Below are positions 1 to 7,373 of a stretch of 22,720 bases of DNA, one piece after another (the stretch's first letter is position 1; the number at the start of each line of letters is the position of its first letter). The translations under genes were made by a program, and so were the position numbers. The notes under the pieces are model-generated. The model made no database searches. It was not told the origin of the DNA and was given only the letters and a program-made list of their open reading frames with translations. The stretch is from an uncultured Alistipes sp. (GTDB lineage: Bacteria > Bacteroidota > Bacteroidia > Bacteroidales > Rikenellaceae). The DNA is taken from contig CATKXN010000031.1 in assembly GCA_949840605.1 (NCBI GenBank), positions 1 through 22,720 on the forward strand, read 5' to 3'.

Positions 1-375
1 TCGCCTTTCTGGGTGCTGGCCGACAAGCACTATATCGGCCAGGTTTTCGTCAACCTCATCATCAACTCGGTGCGTTACGGCAAGGAGGGCGGCATGACGC
101 GCATCCATTTCCGCGACATGCTCGACAAGATACTGGTGGAGGTCGAGGACAACGGTTCGGGAATCGGCAAGGAGGACTTGCCGCGTGTTTTCGAACGCTT
201 CTACCGCACGGACAAGGGCCGTTCGCGGGAGCAGGGCGGCACGGGACTCGGACTGGCCATCGTCAAGCACATCGTCGAGGCCCACGGCGAGCGGATCACG
301 GTGCGCAGCGAACCGGGAGTGGGCAGCACCTTCTCCTTCACACTGAAAAAGGTGAATCTGCAGGAGATGAAATAA
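1..375 (+). CDS. Sensor histidine kinase, C-terminal ATP-binding domain (partial)
   Basis: This is the last 124 residues of a two-component sensor histidine kinase; the N-terminal part lies before the window. The visible piece is the HATPase_c catalytic domain, which binds ATP and phosphorylates the conserved histidine of the kinase. It shows the N box (VFVNLIINSVRYGKEGG), the G1 box (VEDNGSGIG), an F box (VFERFYR) and the G2 box (GGTGLGLAIVKHIVEAHGE), ending in the usual GSTFSFTL strand. The spacing and motif style resemble PhoR-type membrane kinases, but the sensor and dimerisation domains are not visible, so no symbol is given. A stem-loop terminator follows the TAA stop by 12 nt, so the gene is probably the last in its operon. 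The domain call is firm; the signal sensed is unknown. Confidence 0.93.
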   Translation, partial: SPFWVLADKHYIGQVFVNLIINSVRYGKEGGMTRIHFRDMLDKILVEVEDNGSGIGKEDLPRVFERFYRTDKGRSREQGGTGLGLAIVKHIVEAHGERITVRSEPGVGSTFSFTLKKVNLQEMK

Positions 376-386
376 AAGGACTTCCC

Positions 387-480
387 GGCCGTTTGAGAAA
401 CGGCTTTTAAGCGGAGGAAGCGCAACCGGATTGGAAGGCCGACATCCATGCTCCGCTCCTGAAACCGGCTCTTAGCCGGG
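387..480. repeat. Inverted pair of short hairpin repeats upstream of lgt
   Basis: Two hairpins face each other. On the plus strand, CCGTT-TGAGA-AACGG (389-403) is followed by TTTTAAGCGGAGG. On the minus strand, CCGGC-TAAGA-GCCGG (479-465) is followed by TTTCAGGAGCGGAG. Both match the plan of the four-copy array at 2881-3086: a GC-rich stem, a T(A/G)AGA loop, then a TTTCAGG-like and GCG-containing tail. Arranged head to head they make an imperfect inverted repeat like a BIME (paired REP units). The rest of the 376-566 gap holds no open frame that I would call a gene, and I found no good TAnnTTTG promoter for lgt in it. Confidence 0.6.
388..408 (+). terminator. Intrinsic terminator after histidine kinase; also a repeat hairpin
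   Basis: A perfect 7-bp stem, GCCGTTT (388-394) with AAACGGC (398-404), is followed by TTTT at 405-408. It lies 12 nt after the kinase stop, so it is well placed as a terminator. The stem also has the loop and downstream sequence of the hairpin repeat family seen at 2881-3086. Confidence 0.6.
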
Positions 481-566
481 GTGGCCGGACTTGTAAGCGC
501 GGCTGCAGGCGGCGGGTACGGCGGCCCGGAGCGAGAGCCGGAAGAACAATGTATAAACTTAGATAA

Positions 567-1454
567 ATGATACTCATGTTACAACCGCTGTCCGTCGTCT
601 GGGATTTCGACCCGGTGTTCTTCACCATCGGGTCGCTCGACATCCGGTACTATGGCCTGATGTGGGCGCTGGCCATCCTGATCGGCGCCAAATTCTTCGA
701 TAATTTCGTCAGGCGCGAAGGACTTCCGCAGAAAGTCTCGGAGTCGGTATTCATTTACGGCACGCTCGCCACGATCCTCGGGGCCCGGCTGGGGCACTGC
801 CTCTTCTACGATACGATGGAGTATCTCTCGAAGCCGTGGACCATCATCACGGGCTTCCGCGACGGCGGCATGGCCAGCCACGGCGCTGCCATCGGCCTGC
901 TGATCGGTCTGTGGCTCTTCTCGCGCAGGAACAAGCTGCCCTATATCTGGTCGCTGGACCGCATCATGATTCCGGTGGGCATCGGCGGGGCGATCGTGCG
1001 GCTGGGCAACCTCTTCAATTCGGAGATATTCGGCCAGGCGACCACGCTGCCCTGGGGCTTCGAGTTCGTGCGTTCGCACAAATGGGCCGCCGAGTTCGCG
1101 CCCGCGGCGGTGCATCCGACGCAGATCTACGAGGCATTGTGTTACCTGGCGACCTTCGCGATACTCTGCTGGCTCTATTATAAAAAGGACATGGCGCGCC
1201 GCCGTCCGGGCATCCTTTTCGGAATCGGACTGATCGGCACGTTCCTCACGCGCTTCTTCATCGAATACATCAAAACCGAGCAGGAGCCTTTCGAAGTGGG
1301 ATGGGCGCTCGATATGGGCCAGTGGCTCAGCATTCCCTTCATCCTGCTGGGAATCTGTATGATCTGGCGGGGCGCCGTGCGGCCCGCGACGGTCCCGGAA
1401 CCGGTGGCTCCGGCGGCGAAAGCGCATGCAGCTCCTAAAAAGAAGAAAAAATGA
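567..1454 (+). CDS. lgt: Prolipoprotein diacylglyceryl transferase
   Basis: Lgt is an inner-membrane enzyme that moves diacylglycerol from phosphatidylglycerol to the lipobox cysteine of prolipoproteins, the first step of lipoprotein maturation. The 295-residue product is hydrophobic and contains recognisable Lgt motifs in order: LDIRYYGLMWALA, GARLGHCLFY, GGMASHGAA, the family signature region VRLGNLFNSEIFG, HPTQIYEAL, and LTRFFIEYIKTEQ near the end. The C-terminus carries an Ala/Pro/Lys-rich extension ending in five lysines. The start is either ATG 567 or ATG 576; neither has a clear ribosome binding site, and 567 is given as the longer one. The stop overlaps the next start in an ATGA of 4 nt, indicating translational coupling. 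The lipoprotein at 11531 would be one substrate. The family call is very secure. Confidence 0.97.
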   Translation: MILMLQPLSVVWDFDPVFFTIGSLDIRYYGLMWALAILIGAKFFDNFVRREGLPQKVSESVFIYGTLATILGARLGHCLFYDTMEYLSKPWTIITGFRDGGMASHGAAIGLLIGLWLFSRRNKLPYIWSLDRIMIPVGIGGAIVRLGNLFNSEIFGQATTLPWGFEFVRSHKWAAEFAPAAVHPTQIYEALCYLATFAILCWLYYKKDMARRRPGILFGIGLIGTFLTRFFIEYIKTEQEPFEVGWALDMGQWLSIPFILLGICMIWRGAVRPATVPEPVAPAAKAHAAPKKKKK

Positions 1455-2410
1455 ACGCTACACCGATGACGGAACAGGTCGGCAGGCTCGTAGGCAATCT
1501 CTTGGCCGGCGGCGGGGAGGTATTCCTCCCCGGGGTGGGAACGCTCTATACCGAACGGCAGCCTGCCCGGCGGATCGACAGACGCACCGTGCAGCCTCCC
1601 TACCGTGTGGTGTCGTTCACCTCGCAGCAGCGGGGCGCGTCGCTGGTCGATGAGATCGCCCGCGTGATGCGGGAGGGCGGGACGGTTCCGGAAGCCGATT
1701 CGCAGGCCGCGGCGCAGGAGGTCTACGACCGTTGGCTGTCCCGGTCGCGGGAGGCGAACCTCCTGACCGTCGAAGGCGTCGGGGTATTGGCGTTCAAGAA
1801 TTTCACGCCGGGCGAGGCGTTCGAACGGCGGCTGAATCCCCAGGGCCGGGAACCCGTTAAGATTCGTGCCCCGCGCCGTTTCGACTGGGCTTTGTGGCTG
1901 GGCGTCGCGGCCATCGCGGTTGCGCTGGTGTACGGGGGGCGCGAGTTTCTGATGCTTTCCGCGGAGCCGGAGGCCGTCGCGACCGAAACCGTCGGGACCG
2001 TATGCGCGGATAGGCCGGCTCCGGTCGAGAAGCCCGATGCGTTGGCCGAGGCTCCGCAGCCGGAGCTGCCGGCGGCCGGGAAGGAACTTCCGCAGCCGGC
2101 CGGCACGGTGTCGTCCGGGTCCGGCGCTCCGGAAACGGAGCCCGCTGCGCAGGCTGAATCCGGGGAGCCGATGTCCCTGCTTTCGGGGCGTCATTACGTG
2201 GTGCTGGGGGTTTTCAGCACGACCGAAAATGCCGGGCGCGCCCTGCGGGAAATCGCGGCCAAGGAGTCGGCATTCCGCTGCCGGATCTATCGTTTCGGCG
2301 AAAAATTCATGGTTTCGCCCTTTTCGTCGGACCAGGCCGAACCGTGCAGGCAGTTCATCGGCATTCATGCCGAACGTTTTCCCGGCATGTGGACCTATAC
2401 CGCCCGCTGA
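1451..2410 (+). CDS. HU/CCDC81-like N-terminal domains, one TM segment, C-terminal SPOR domain
   Basis: This 319-residue protein has a modular build. Residues about 1-135 hold two copies of a pattern like that of the Bacteroidota HU-related CCDC81-type domains (GGEVFLPGVGTLY near 21-33 and LLTVEGVGVLAF near 104-115). A single membrane segment follows at about 146-163 (LGVAAIAVALV). A Pro/Glu/Ala-rich linker of about 75 residues leads to a C-terminal SPOR domain from about 242 to the end (HYVVLGVFST to the final strand). SPOR domains bind denuded septal peptidoglycan. The predicted topology is therefore a cytoplasmic HU-like part and a periplasmic SPOR part. The start overlaps the lgt stop by 4 nt and the stop overlaps the next ATG by 1 nt. 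The SPOR and TM calls are good; the HU-like call rests on motif resemblance. Its exact job is unknown. Confidence 0.85.
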   Translation: MNATPMTEQVGRLVGNLLAGGGEVFLPGVGTLYTERQPARRIDRRTVQPPYRVVSFTSQQRGASLVDEIARVMREGGTVPEADSQAAAQEVYDRWLSRSREANLLTVEGVGVLAFKNFTPGEAFERRLNPQGREPVKIRAPRRFDWALWLGVAAIAVALVYGGREFLMLSAEPEAVATETVGTVCADRPAPVEKPDALAEAPQPELPAAGKELPQPAGTVSSGSGAPETEPAAQAESGEPMSLLSGRHYVVLGVFSTTENAGRALREIAAKESAFRCRIYRFGEKFMVSPFSSDQAEPCRQFIGIHAERFPGMWTYTAR

Positions 2411-2889
2411 TGCGTCTCTCGGAGTTGATAACCGCGGCGATCGACTGCTTCTACATCAAGCCGGTGCGGGCGCTGATGCCCCTGCAGGTGTTTCGTTACG
2501 CCGTCTGCGGAGGGGTGACCTACATCCTGTTCGATCCCCTCTGTTATTTCCTGTTCTACAATTTCATCGTCGCACACCGCTATTTCGATTTGGGATTCGT
2601 GGTCGTATCCCCGCATATCGCGGCTCTGGTCCTCGTCTTTCCGTTTACCTTTTTCGTGGGGTTCTGGCTCAACCGCAACGTGGCGTTCCGCTGCTCGCCG
2701 ATCGGGGCCGGGACGCAGTTGCTGCGTTACCTGCTGTCGGTGGCAGGGTCGATCCTGCTGACCTATGCCGGGCTGAAATTTTTCGTGGAGGTGTGCGGGG
2801 TGTGGCCTACGCCGGCGAAAATGCTCACGACGCTGCTGACGACGGTATACAGCTTCCTCGCGGCCAAATATTTCACTTTCCCCGCCTAA
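2410..2889 (+). CDS. GtrA-like family membrane protein
   Basis: The ATG at 2410 shares its A with the TGA stop of the SPOR gene, which fixes the start and gives 159 residues. The protein has about four hydrophobic segments and resembles the GtrA/DPMS1 family: an early FRYAVCGGVTYILFD segment, a central VFPFTFFVGFWLNRNVAF stretch, and a final YSFLAAKYFTF end. Family members are small polytopic proteins often linked to transfer of lipid-linked sugars across the membrane or to cell-surface polysaccharide synthesis. Nothing in the window shows a partner glycosyltransferase. It is the third gene of the lgt operon. Its TAA stop lies in the loop of the first hairpin repeat at 2881-2897. The family call is good; the substrate is unknown. 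Confidence 0.85.
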   Translation: MRLSELITAAIDCFYIKPVRALMPLQVFRYAVCGGVTYILFDPLCYFLFYNFIVAHRYFDLGFVVVSPHIAALVLVFPFTFFVGFWLNRNVAFRCSPIGAGTQLLRYLLSVAGSILLTYAGLKFFVEVCGVWPTPAKMLTTLLTTVYSFLAAKYFTFPA

Positions 2890-3086
2890 GAGGCGGGATT
2901 TAGGGGGCGATGGCATGCCGAGGCGTTCAGTAACCCCGGCTGCGCCCCGTCTAAGAGACGGGTTTCAGGGGGCGATGGCATGCCGAGGCGTTCAGTAACC
3001 CCCGTCTAAGAGACGGGTTTCAGAGGGCGACGTTAAGTCGCAGCGTGTCGGAATCGTATCACGCCCCGTCTAAGAGGCGGGTTTCA
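2881..3086. repeat. Array of four hairpin repeats between convergent genes
   Basis: Four hairpins of the same plan lie at 2881-2897, 2946-2962, 3001-3017 and 3065-3081, all in plus orientation. Their stems are CCCGCC/GGCGGG, CCCGTC/GACGGG (twice) and CCCGTC/GGCGGG, always with the loop TAAGA. Each is followed by a TTT-containing tail such as TTTCAGGGGGCGA. Units 1 and 2 also share a longer tail through GGCATGCCGAGGCGTTCAG to TAACCCC. Unit 1 includes the end of the GtrA-like gene, and the TTTCA after unit 4 includes the uvrB stop (TGA on the minus strand), so the array fills the gap exactly. It can plausibly act as a two-way transcription stop and mRNA 3' end protector. It resembles REP/BIME elements; no known family name is assigned. 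Confidence 0.8.
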
Positions 3087-5132
3087 ACTCCTTTTGTTTC
3101 TGTTCTCCTCGCGGAGTTTCTGCAGTTCGTACATCCGGTCGCGGAATTTCGCCGCGGCAAGGAAATCCAGCGATTTGGCCGCCCGCTCCATGTCCTCGCG
3201 GGCCTTGTCGATCAGGGCGTCGATGTTCTCGCTGGCCGCGTATTGTTTCTGCACGTCGGCCACCGCGGCATAATGGTCCTCGGCGATGGGGTAGACCGTC
3301 AGGTCGACGTCCGGGGTGTCGCGCCCCGTCAGCAGGGCGCTCTGTCCCGTACCGCTGCGCTGTGCGCGCCGCGGCAGCATTTCGTGCTCCATGTTAGAAC
3401 GCACCTGTTTCTCCCGGCGGCGGTTGCTCTGCTCGATGGCGTAGCGCATCGAGTCGGTGCAGGTGTCGGCGTAGAGGATGACGTTGCCCTGCGAGTGGCG
3501 GGCGGCGCGTCCGGCGATCTGCGTGAGGGAGCGCACGTTGCGCAGGAATCCCTCCTTGTCGGCGTCGAGGATGGCCACGAGCGCCACCTCCGGCAGGTCG
3601 AGGCCCTCGCGCAGCAGGTTCACGCCCACCAGCACGTCGAACAGCCCGGCCCGCAGGTCCTCGAGAATCTGGATGCGTTCCAGCGTATCGACGTCCGAGT
3701 GGATGTAGCGGTTGCGCACGCCCACGCGGTCGAAATATTTCGAGAGCTCCTCGGCCATGCGCTTGGTGATGGTCGTCACGAGCACCTTGTCGTCGTCCTT
3801 CACGCGCTTGTCGATCTCTCCGATCAGGTCGTCGATCTGGTTCACCGTCACGCGCACCTCCAACGGCGGGTCCACCAGGCCCGTGGGGCGGATCAGCTGT
3901 TCGACGATCACCCCTTCGCTCTTCATCAGCTCGTAGTCGGCCGGCGTGGCGCTCACGTAGATCGAGGTGCCCTGCAGCTGCTCGAACTCCGCGAAGGTCA
4001 CCGGACGGTTGTCCTTGGCGGCCGGGAGGCGGAAGCCGTACTCCACGAGGTTCTCCTTGCGGGCCCGGTCGCCGCCGAACATGGCGTGGACCTGCGGCAG
4101 GGTGACATGGCTCTCGTCCACGACCATCAGGTAGTCCTTCGGAAAGTAGTCTATGAGGCAGAAGGGGCGCGTTCCGGCGGCGCGGCCGTCGAAATAGCGC
4201 GAATAGTTCTCGATGCCGGGGCAGTAGCCCAGCTCCTTGATCATTTCGAGGTCGTACTCCACGCGTTGCTTGATGCGCTGGGCCTCCGTCGGGCGTCCGG
4301 CGCGTTCGAAGAACTCGATCTGTTTGCCCAGGTCGAGGTATATCTGCTGCACGGCGGCGTTGATGCGCTCCTTGGTCGTCACGAAGAGGTTCGTGGGGTA
4401 GAGCGTCAGGCTGTCGAGCGACTGGATGCGCTGTCCCGTCACGGGGTCGATGGACTGGATGGCCTCGACCTCGTTGTCGAAGAACATCACCCGGAAACAC
4501 TGGTTGCCGAACTCCCCGAAGGCCGCCATGATGTCCACCGTGTCGCCGTTGACGCGGAACGTCGCCGGTTCCAGTTCCCGCTCGGTGCGGGTGTAGAGCG
4601 CCTCGACCAGTTTGTAGAGGAAATGCTTGTAGCTCACGACCTGCCCGACCCGGACGTTGATGGCCGTGGCGTGGAAGTCCGCGGGGTTGCCCGCGCCGTA
4701 GAGGCACGAGACGCTCGACACGACGACCACGTCGCGGCGTCCCGACAGCAGCGTGGCGACCGTGGCGAGGCGCATTTTCTCGATCTCGGCGTTGATCTGG
4801 AGGTCTTTTTCTATATAGGTGTCCGATGAAGGCAGATAGGCCTCCGGCTGGTAGTAGTCGTAGTACGACACGAAATATTCCACGGCGTTTTCCGGGAAGA
4901 AGTTCTTGAACTCCCCGTACAACTGCGCCGCGAGGGTCTTGTTGTGGCTCAGGACCAGCGTCGGACGGTTCAGCCGCGCGATGACGTTGGCTACCGTGAA
5001 AGTCTTCCCGGAGCCCGTGACGCCCAGCAGCGTGTTGTGCTTCGAGCCGTGCTCGATCGAGCTCACCAACTGTCCGATCGCCTCCGGCTGGTCGCCCATC
5101 GGGGCGTAGTCCGATACGAGTTTGAAATCCAT
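3084..5132 (-). CDS. uvrB: UvrABC system protein B (excinuclease subunit)
   Basis: UvrB is the damage-verifying helicase-like subunit of nucleotide excision repair; it is loaded by UvrA, then recruits UvrC for incision. The 682-residue product has the normal family length. Motifs in order are Walker A (GVTGSGKT, residues 37-44), the beta-hairpin region with SYYDYYQPEAYLP that clamps DNA, the DEAD-like box in MVVDESH, helicase motif VI (QIAGRAARHSQGNVILYAD), and a C-terminal UVR domain that contacts UvrC (AREDMERAAKSLDFLAAAKF). It starts at the ATG whose first base is 5132, only 4 nt after a TACCTTTG -7 element. It diverges from dnaG and converges on the GtrA-like gene. uvrA and uvrC are not in the window. 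Confidence 0.99.
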   Translation of the reverse strand: MDFKLVSDYAPMGDQPEAIGQLVSSIEHGSKHNTLLGVTGSGKTFTVANVIARLNRPTLVLSHNKTLAAQLYGEFKNFFPENAVEYFVSYYDYYQPEAYLPSSDTYIEKDLQINAEIEKMRLATVATLLSGRRDVVVVSSVSCLYGAGNPADFHATAINVRVGQVVSYKHFLYKLVEALYTRTERELEPATFRVNGDTVDIMAAFGEFGNQCFRVMFFDNEVEAIQSIDPVTGQRIQSLDSLTLYPTNLFVTTKERINAAVQQIYLDLGKQIEFFERAGRPTEAQRIKQRVEYDLEMIKELGYCPGIENYSRYFDGRAAGTRPFCLIDYFPKDYLMVVDESHVTLPQVHAMFGGDRARKENLVEYGFRLPAAKDNRPVTFAEFEQLQGTSIYVSATPADYELMKSEGVIVEQLIRPTGLVDPPLEVRVTVNQIDDLIGEIDKRVKDDDKVLVTTITKRMAEELSKYFDRVGVRNRYIHSDVDTLERIQILEDLRAGLFDVLVGVNLLREGLDLPEVALVAILDADKEGFLRNVRSLTQIAGRAARHSQGNVILYADTCTDSMRYAIEQSNRRREKQVRSNMEHEMLPRRAQRSGTGQSALLTGRDTPDVDLTVYPIAEDHYAAVADVQKQYAASENIDALIDKAREDMERAAKSLDFLAAAKFRDRMYELQKLREENRNKRS

Positions 5133-5136
5133 GGTG

Positions 5137-5144
5137 CAAAGGTA
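5137..5144 (-). promoter_or_regulatory. -7 promoter element of uvrB
   Basis: On the minus strand this reads TACCTTTG, a full match to the Bacteroidota -7 consensus TAnnTTTG, followed by CACC and the uvrB ATG. No clear -33 TTTG is seen. The short spacing implies a leaderless or nearly leaderless mRNA. Confidence 0.6.
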
Positions 5145-5218
5145 GGTAATTTTTGTGGAATAATAACGGATTTCGCGGCCCCGGGCGTATGTCCTATATC
5201 ATTGTTGATATTTTTCCG

Positions 5219-5226
5219 TATCTTTG
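5219..5226 (+). promoter_or_regulatory. -7 promoter element of dnaG
   Basis: TATCTTTG matches the Bacteroidota -7 consensus exactly and ends 5 nt before the dnaG ATG at 5232. TTG triplets lie upstream at 5202-5207 but are too close for a standard -33 box. Transcription would begin at or next to the start codon. Confidence 0.6.
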
Positions 5227-5231
5227 CGCGT

Positions 5232-7202
5232 ATGATCGACCGGGAAACAGTAGACCGCATTTACGCCGCCGCCAATATCGTGGATATCGTCGGCGAATAC
5301 GTCACGCTCAAACGAAAGGGCGTGAACTACCAGGCGTGCTGTCCATTTCACAATGAGAAGACCCCGTCGTTCGTCGTGTCGCCCTCGAAGGGCGTCTACA
5401 AATGCTTCGGATGCGGCAAGGGCGGCAATGCCGTGACTTTCCTGATGGAACACGAGAACGTCACCTATCCCGAGGCCCTGAAGATGGTGGCCAAGCGCTA
5501 CGGCATCGAGGTCAAGGAGAAGGAGATGTCGGAGGAGGAGGTGCGCCGCAACGACGACCGCGAGTCGATGTTCGCCCTGAACGGATGGGCTGCGGAGTAT
5601 TTCGCCAACTACCTCCAGCGCGAGACCGAGGGCCAGAGCGTGGGCCTCGCCTATTTCCGCCAGAAGCGCGGGATGACAGACGCCACGATCAGGAAGTTCG
5701 GACTCGGTTTCTGTCCTGCGAAAGGCGACCGGATGTCGAAAGACGCCCTGGCGGCGGGTTACAAGAAGGAGTTCCTCCTCTCGACGGGGCTTTCGCTGGC
5801 CCGCGAGAGCGACGGGTCGCTTTACGACCGCTTCCGCGACCGGGTGATCTTCCCCGTGCACAACATTTCGGGGCGCATCGTGGCTTTCGGAGGCCGCACG
5901 CTCCGCACGGACAAGCAGGTCGCCAAATACCAGAACTCCCCCGAGAGCGAGATATACAGCAAGAAACGCGAACTGTACGGCCTCTATTTTGCTAAGAAAG
6001 CCATTCAGCAGCAGGATTTCGCCATCATGGTCGAGGGGTATACCGACGTGATCTCGATGCACCAGGCCGGGGTGGAGAACGTCGTGTCGTCGTCCGGAAC
6101 GTCGCTCACGACGGAGCAGATACGCCTGCTGAACCGCTTTACGAAGAACATCACGGTCATCTACGACGGCGACTCGGCGGGTATTCACGCCTCGCTGCGC
6201 GGCATCGACATGATCCTGAAGGAGGGGATGAACGTGCGTGTGGTGCTGCTGCCCGAGCCCGAGGACCCCGACTCGTTCGCCCGCAGCCACACGGCCGCCG
6301 AGGTGCAGGAGTACATCCGTGCCAACGAGCAGGATTTTCTGGAATTCAAGGCCAAACTGCTGCTGAAGGACGCGCAGGGCGACCCGATCAAAAAGGCTGC
6401 GCTGATCGCCGACATGGTGCAGTCGGTGTCGCAGATACCCGATCCGATCCAGCGCTCGGTCTATATCAAGGAGTGCGCGCGGATCATGGACATCGACGAG
6501 CAGATTCTGATCTCGGAGGTGGCGCGCAAGCGCATGACCACGTCGGGCGACCGCGAGACGGACGAGTTCCTGCGCCGCCAGACGACGCTCCGCCAGCGGG
6601 AGGCGCCGCAGCCCGAGGTGGAGTTCGTCAGGCAGGTCGAGGCCGGGAGCAGTTTCGAGGCGCTGGAGCGCGAGATCGTGAAATACCTCCTGAAATACGG
6701 CCATTGCTCGTTCGACTTCAAGGAGGGGCGGACGATGGTGGCGTGCAACGTGGCGGAGGTGATCTTCGCGGAGCTGAGCGACGACAACATTGAGTTCCGC
6801 AACCCGGTCTACGCCAAGATCATGAATGTTTACCGCGAACAGTGGACGCAGCTGGGGACCGGCGTGGAGGTTCCGGCGCACGTTTTCCTGAACCACATTG
6901 ACCCGGAGGTGTGCAACATGTCGGTGGACATTCTCACGGCGGATGACAATTATGTGCTCAGCGAGTTGTGGCAGCGCAAGGAGATACACATCGACAGCGA
7001 TGCCGAGATGCTGGCCGTGGGGGTTCCGAAAGCCGTGACGCTCTACAAATCGAAGGTGATCGAGGCGCTGATCAAGGAGCTGCAGGCGAAGCTGGCCGAC
7101 GAACTCCCCGACGACGAGCAAACGGAGATCATGCAGCGGTTGGCAGCTTACAATCAGGTTAAAAAGACGATAGCCAATAAGATAGGACGACCGATATTAT
7201 AA
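5232..7202 (+). CDS. dnaG: DNA primase
   Basis: DnaG makes the RNA primers for Okazaki fragments at the replication fork. The 656-residue product has the N-terminal CHC2 zinc finger with ligands Cys37, His40, Cys58 and Cys61 (CPFH and CFGC), then the catalytic core. The TOPRIM metal-binding centre shows Glu268 in MVEGYTD and the DGD motif at 312-314 in VIYDGDSAG. A C-terminal part of about 200 residues should bind the DnaB helicase. The frame is open upstream to 4944 inside the uvrB antisense region, but the start at 5232 begins the conserved MIDRETVDRIYAAANIVDIV segment and follows a promoter directly. A 171-nt gap containing a likely structured RNA separates it from smpB. Confidence in identity is very high. 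Confidence 0.98.
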   Translation: MIDRETVDRIYAAANIVDIVGEYVTLKRKGVNYQACCPFHNEKTPSFVVSPSKGVYKCFGCGKGGNAVTFLMEHENVTYPEALKMVAKRYGIEVKEKEMSEEEVRRNDDRESMFALNGWAAEYFANYLQRETEGQSVGLAYFRQKRGMTDATIRKFGLGFCPAKGDRMSKDALAAGYKKEFLLSTGLSLARESDGSLYDRFRDRVIFPVHNISGRIVAFGGRTLRTDKQVAKYQNSPESEIYSKKRELYGLYFAKKAIQQQDFAIMVEGYTDVISMHQAGVENVVSSSGTSLTTEQIRLLNRFTKNITVIYDGDSAGIHASLRGIDMILKEGMNVRVVLLPEPEDPDSFARSHTAAEVQEYIRANEQDFLEFKAKLLLKDAQGDPIKKAALIADMVQSVSQIPDPIQRSVYIKECARIMDIDEQILISEVARKRMTTSGDRETDEFLRRQTTLRQREAPQPEVEFVRQVEAGSSFEALEREIVKYLLKYGHCSFDFKEGRTMVACNVAEVIFAELSDDNIEFRNPVYAKIMNVYREQWTQLGTGVEVPAHVFLNHIDPEVCNMSVDILTADDNYVLSELWQRKEIHIDSDAEMLAVGVPKAVTLYKSKVIEALIKELQAKLADELPDDEQTEIMQRLAAYNQVKKTIANKIGRPIL

Positions 7203-7210
7203 GAAAAAAA

Positions 7211-7333
7211 GGGGTGGGTCTCGGGTCGTACACGCATCACTGCGCATACCGTGTGCAAACAGAAAATAAACAGAAAGATGTGTAAAACATATCAAAGATA
7301 AAAGAATTAGTTACCTTGACCGATTCCCACCCC
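7211..7333 (+). ncRNA. Probable structured RNA between dnaG and smpB (unknown class)
   Basis: The 171-nt gap folds convincingly by eye. An outer helix pairs GGGGTGGG (7211-7218) with CCCACCCC (7326-7333). A 2x2 internal loop (TC/TT) follows, then TCGGGTC (7221-7227) pairs with GACCGA (7318-7323) with one bulged G. Directly inside is a 7-bp hairpin, 7228-7234 with 7250-7256, including one G-T pair. A second 7-bp hairpin, GATGTGT-AAA-ACATATC, lies at 7277-7293. The remainder is A-rich and probably single-stranded. I saw no TAnnTTTG promoter before it and only a weak T-run (7362-7366) after it. It may be a processed or stand-alone small RNA, or a leader element of smpB. I cannot match it to tmRNA, SRP RNA or RNase P RNA. 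Confidence 0.5.
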
Positions 7334-7373
7334 TGTGAATTAAAATTGCAATTCGTGTGCCGTTTTTGAGTAT

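Noticed and set aside
550..566. Possible lgt -7 element in TATAAACTTAG
   Set aside because: It lacks the TTTG half of the motif, so it is not listed as a promoter.
2881..3086. CRISPR-like array
   Set aside because: The units are palindromic with drifting stems, only four in number, and the intervals between units 1-2 and 2-3 are near copies of each other rather than unique spacers; no cas genes are present.
3045..4829. 594-codon open frame antisense to uvrB
   Set aside because: It is the mirror of a GC-rich, GC3-biased gene; its product is an Arg/Val/His/Leu-rich composition with no domain, and uvrB on the other strand is certain.
5199..7121. 640-codon open frame antisense to dnaG, and similar ones antisense to the ABC-F gene (16428-18359) and the DUF4153 gene (19256-20968)
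   Set aside because: All lie opposite secure genes in the same codon phase relation and show the same low-complexity composition expected of GC-rich shadows.
7203..7373. tmRNA gene next to smpB
   Set aside because: The gap has no tRNA-like acceptor with TTCGA arm or CCA end and is too short for tmRNA.
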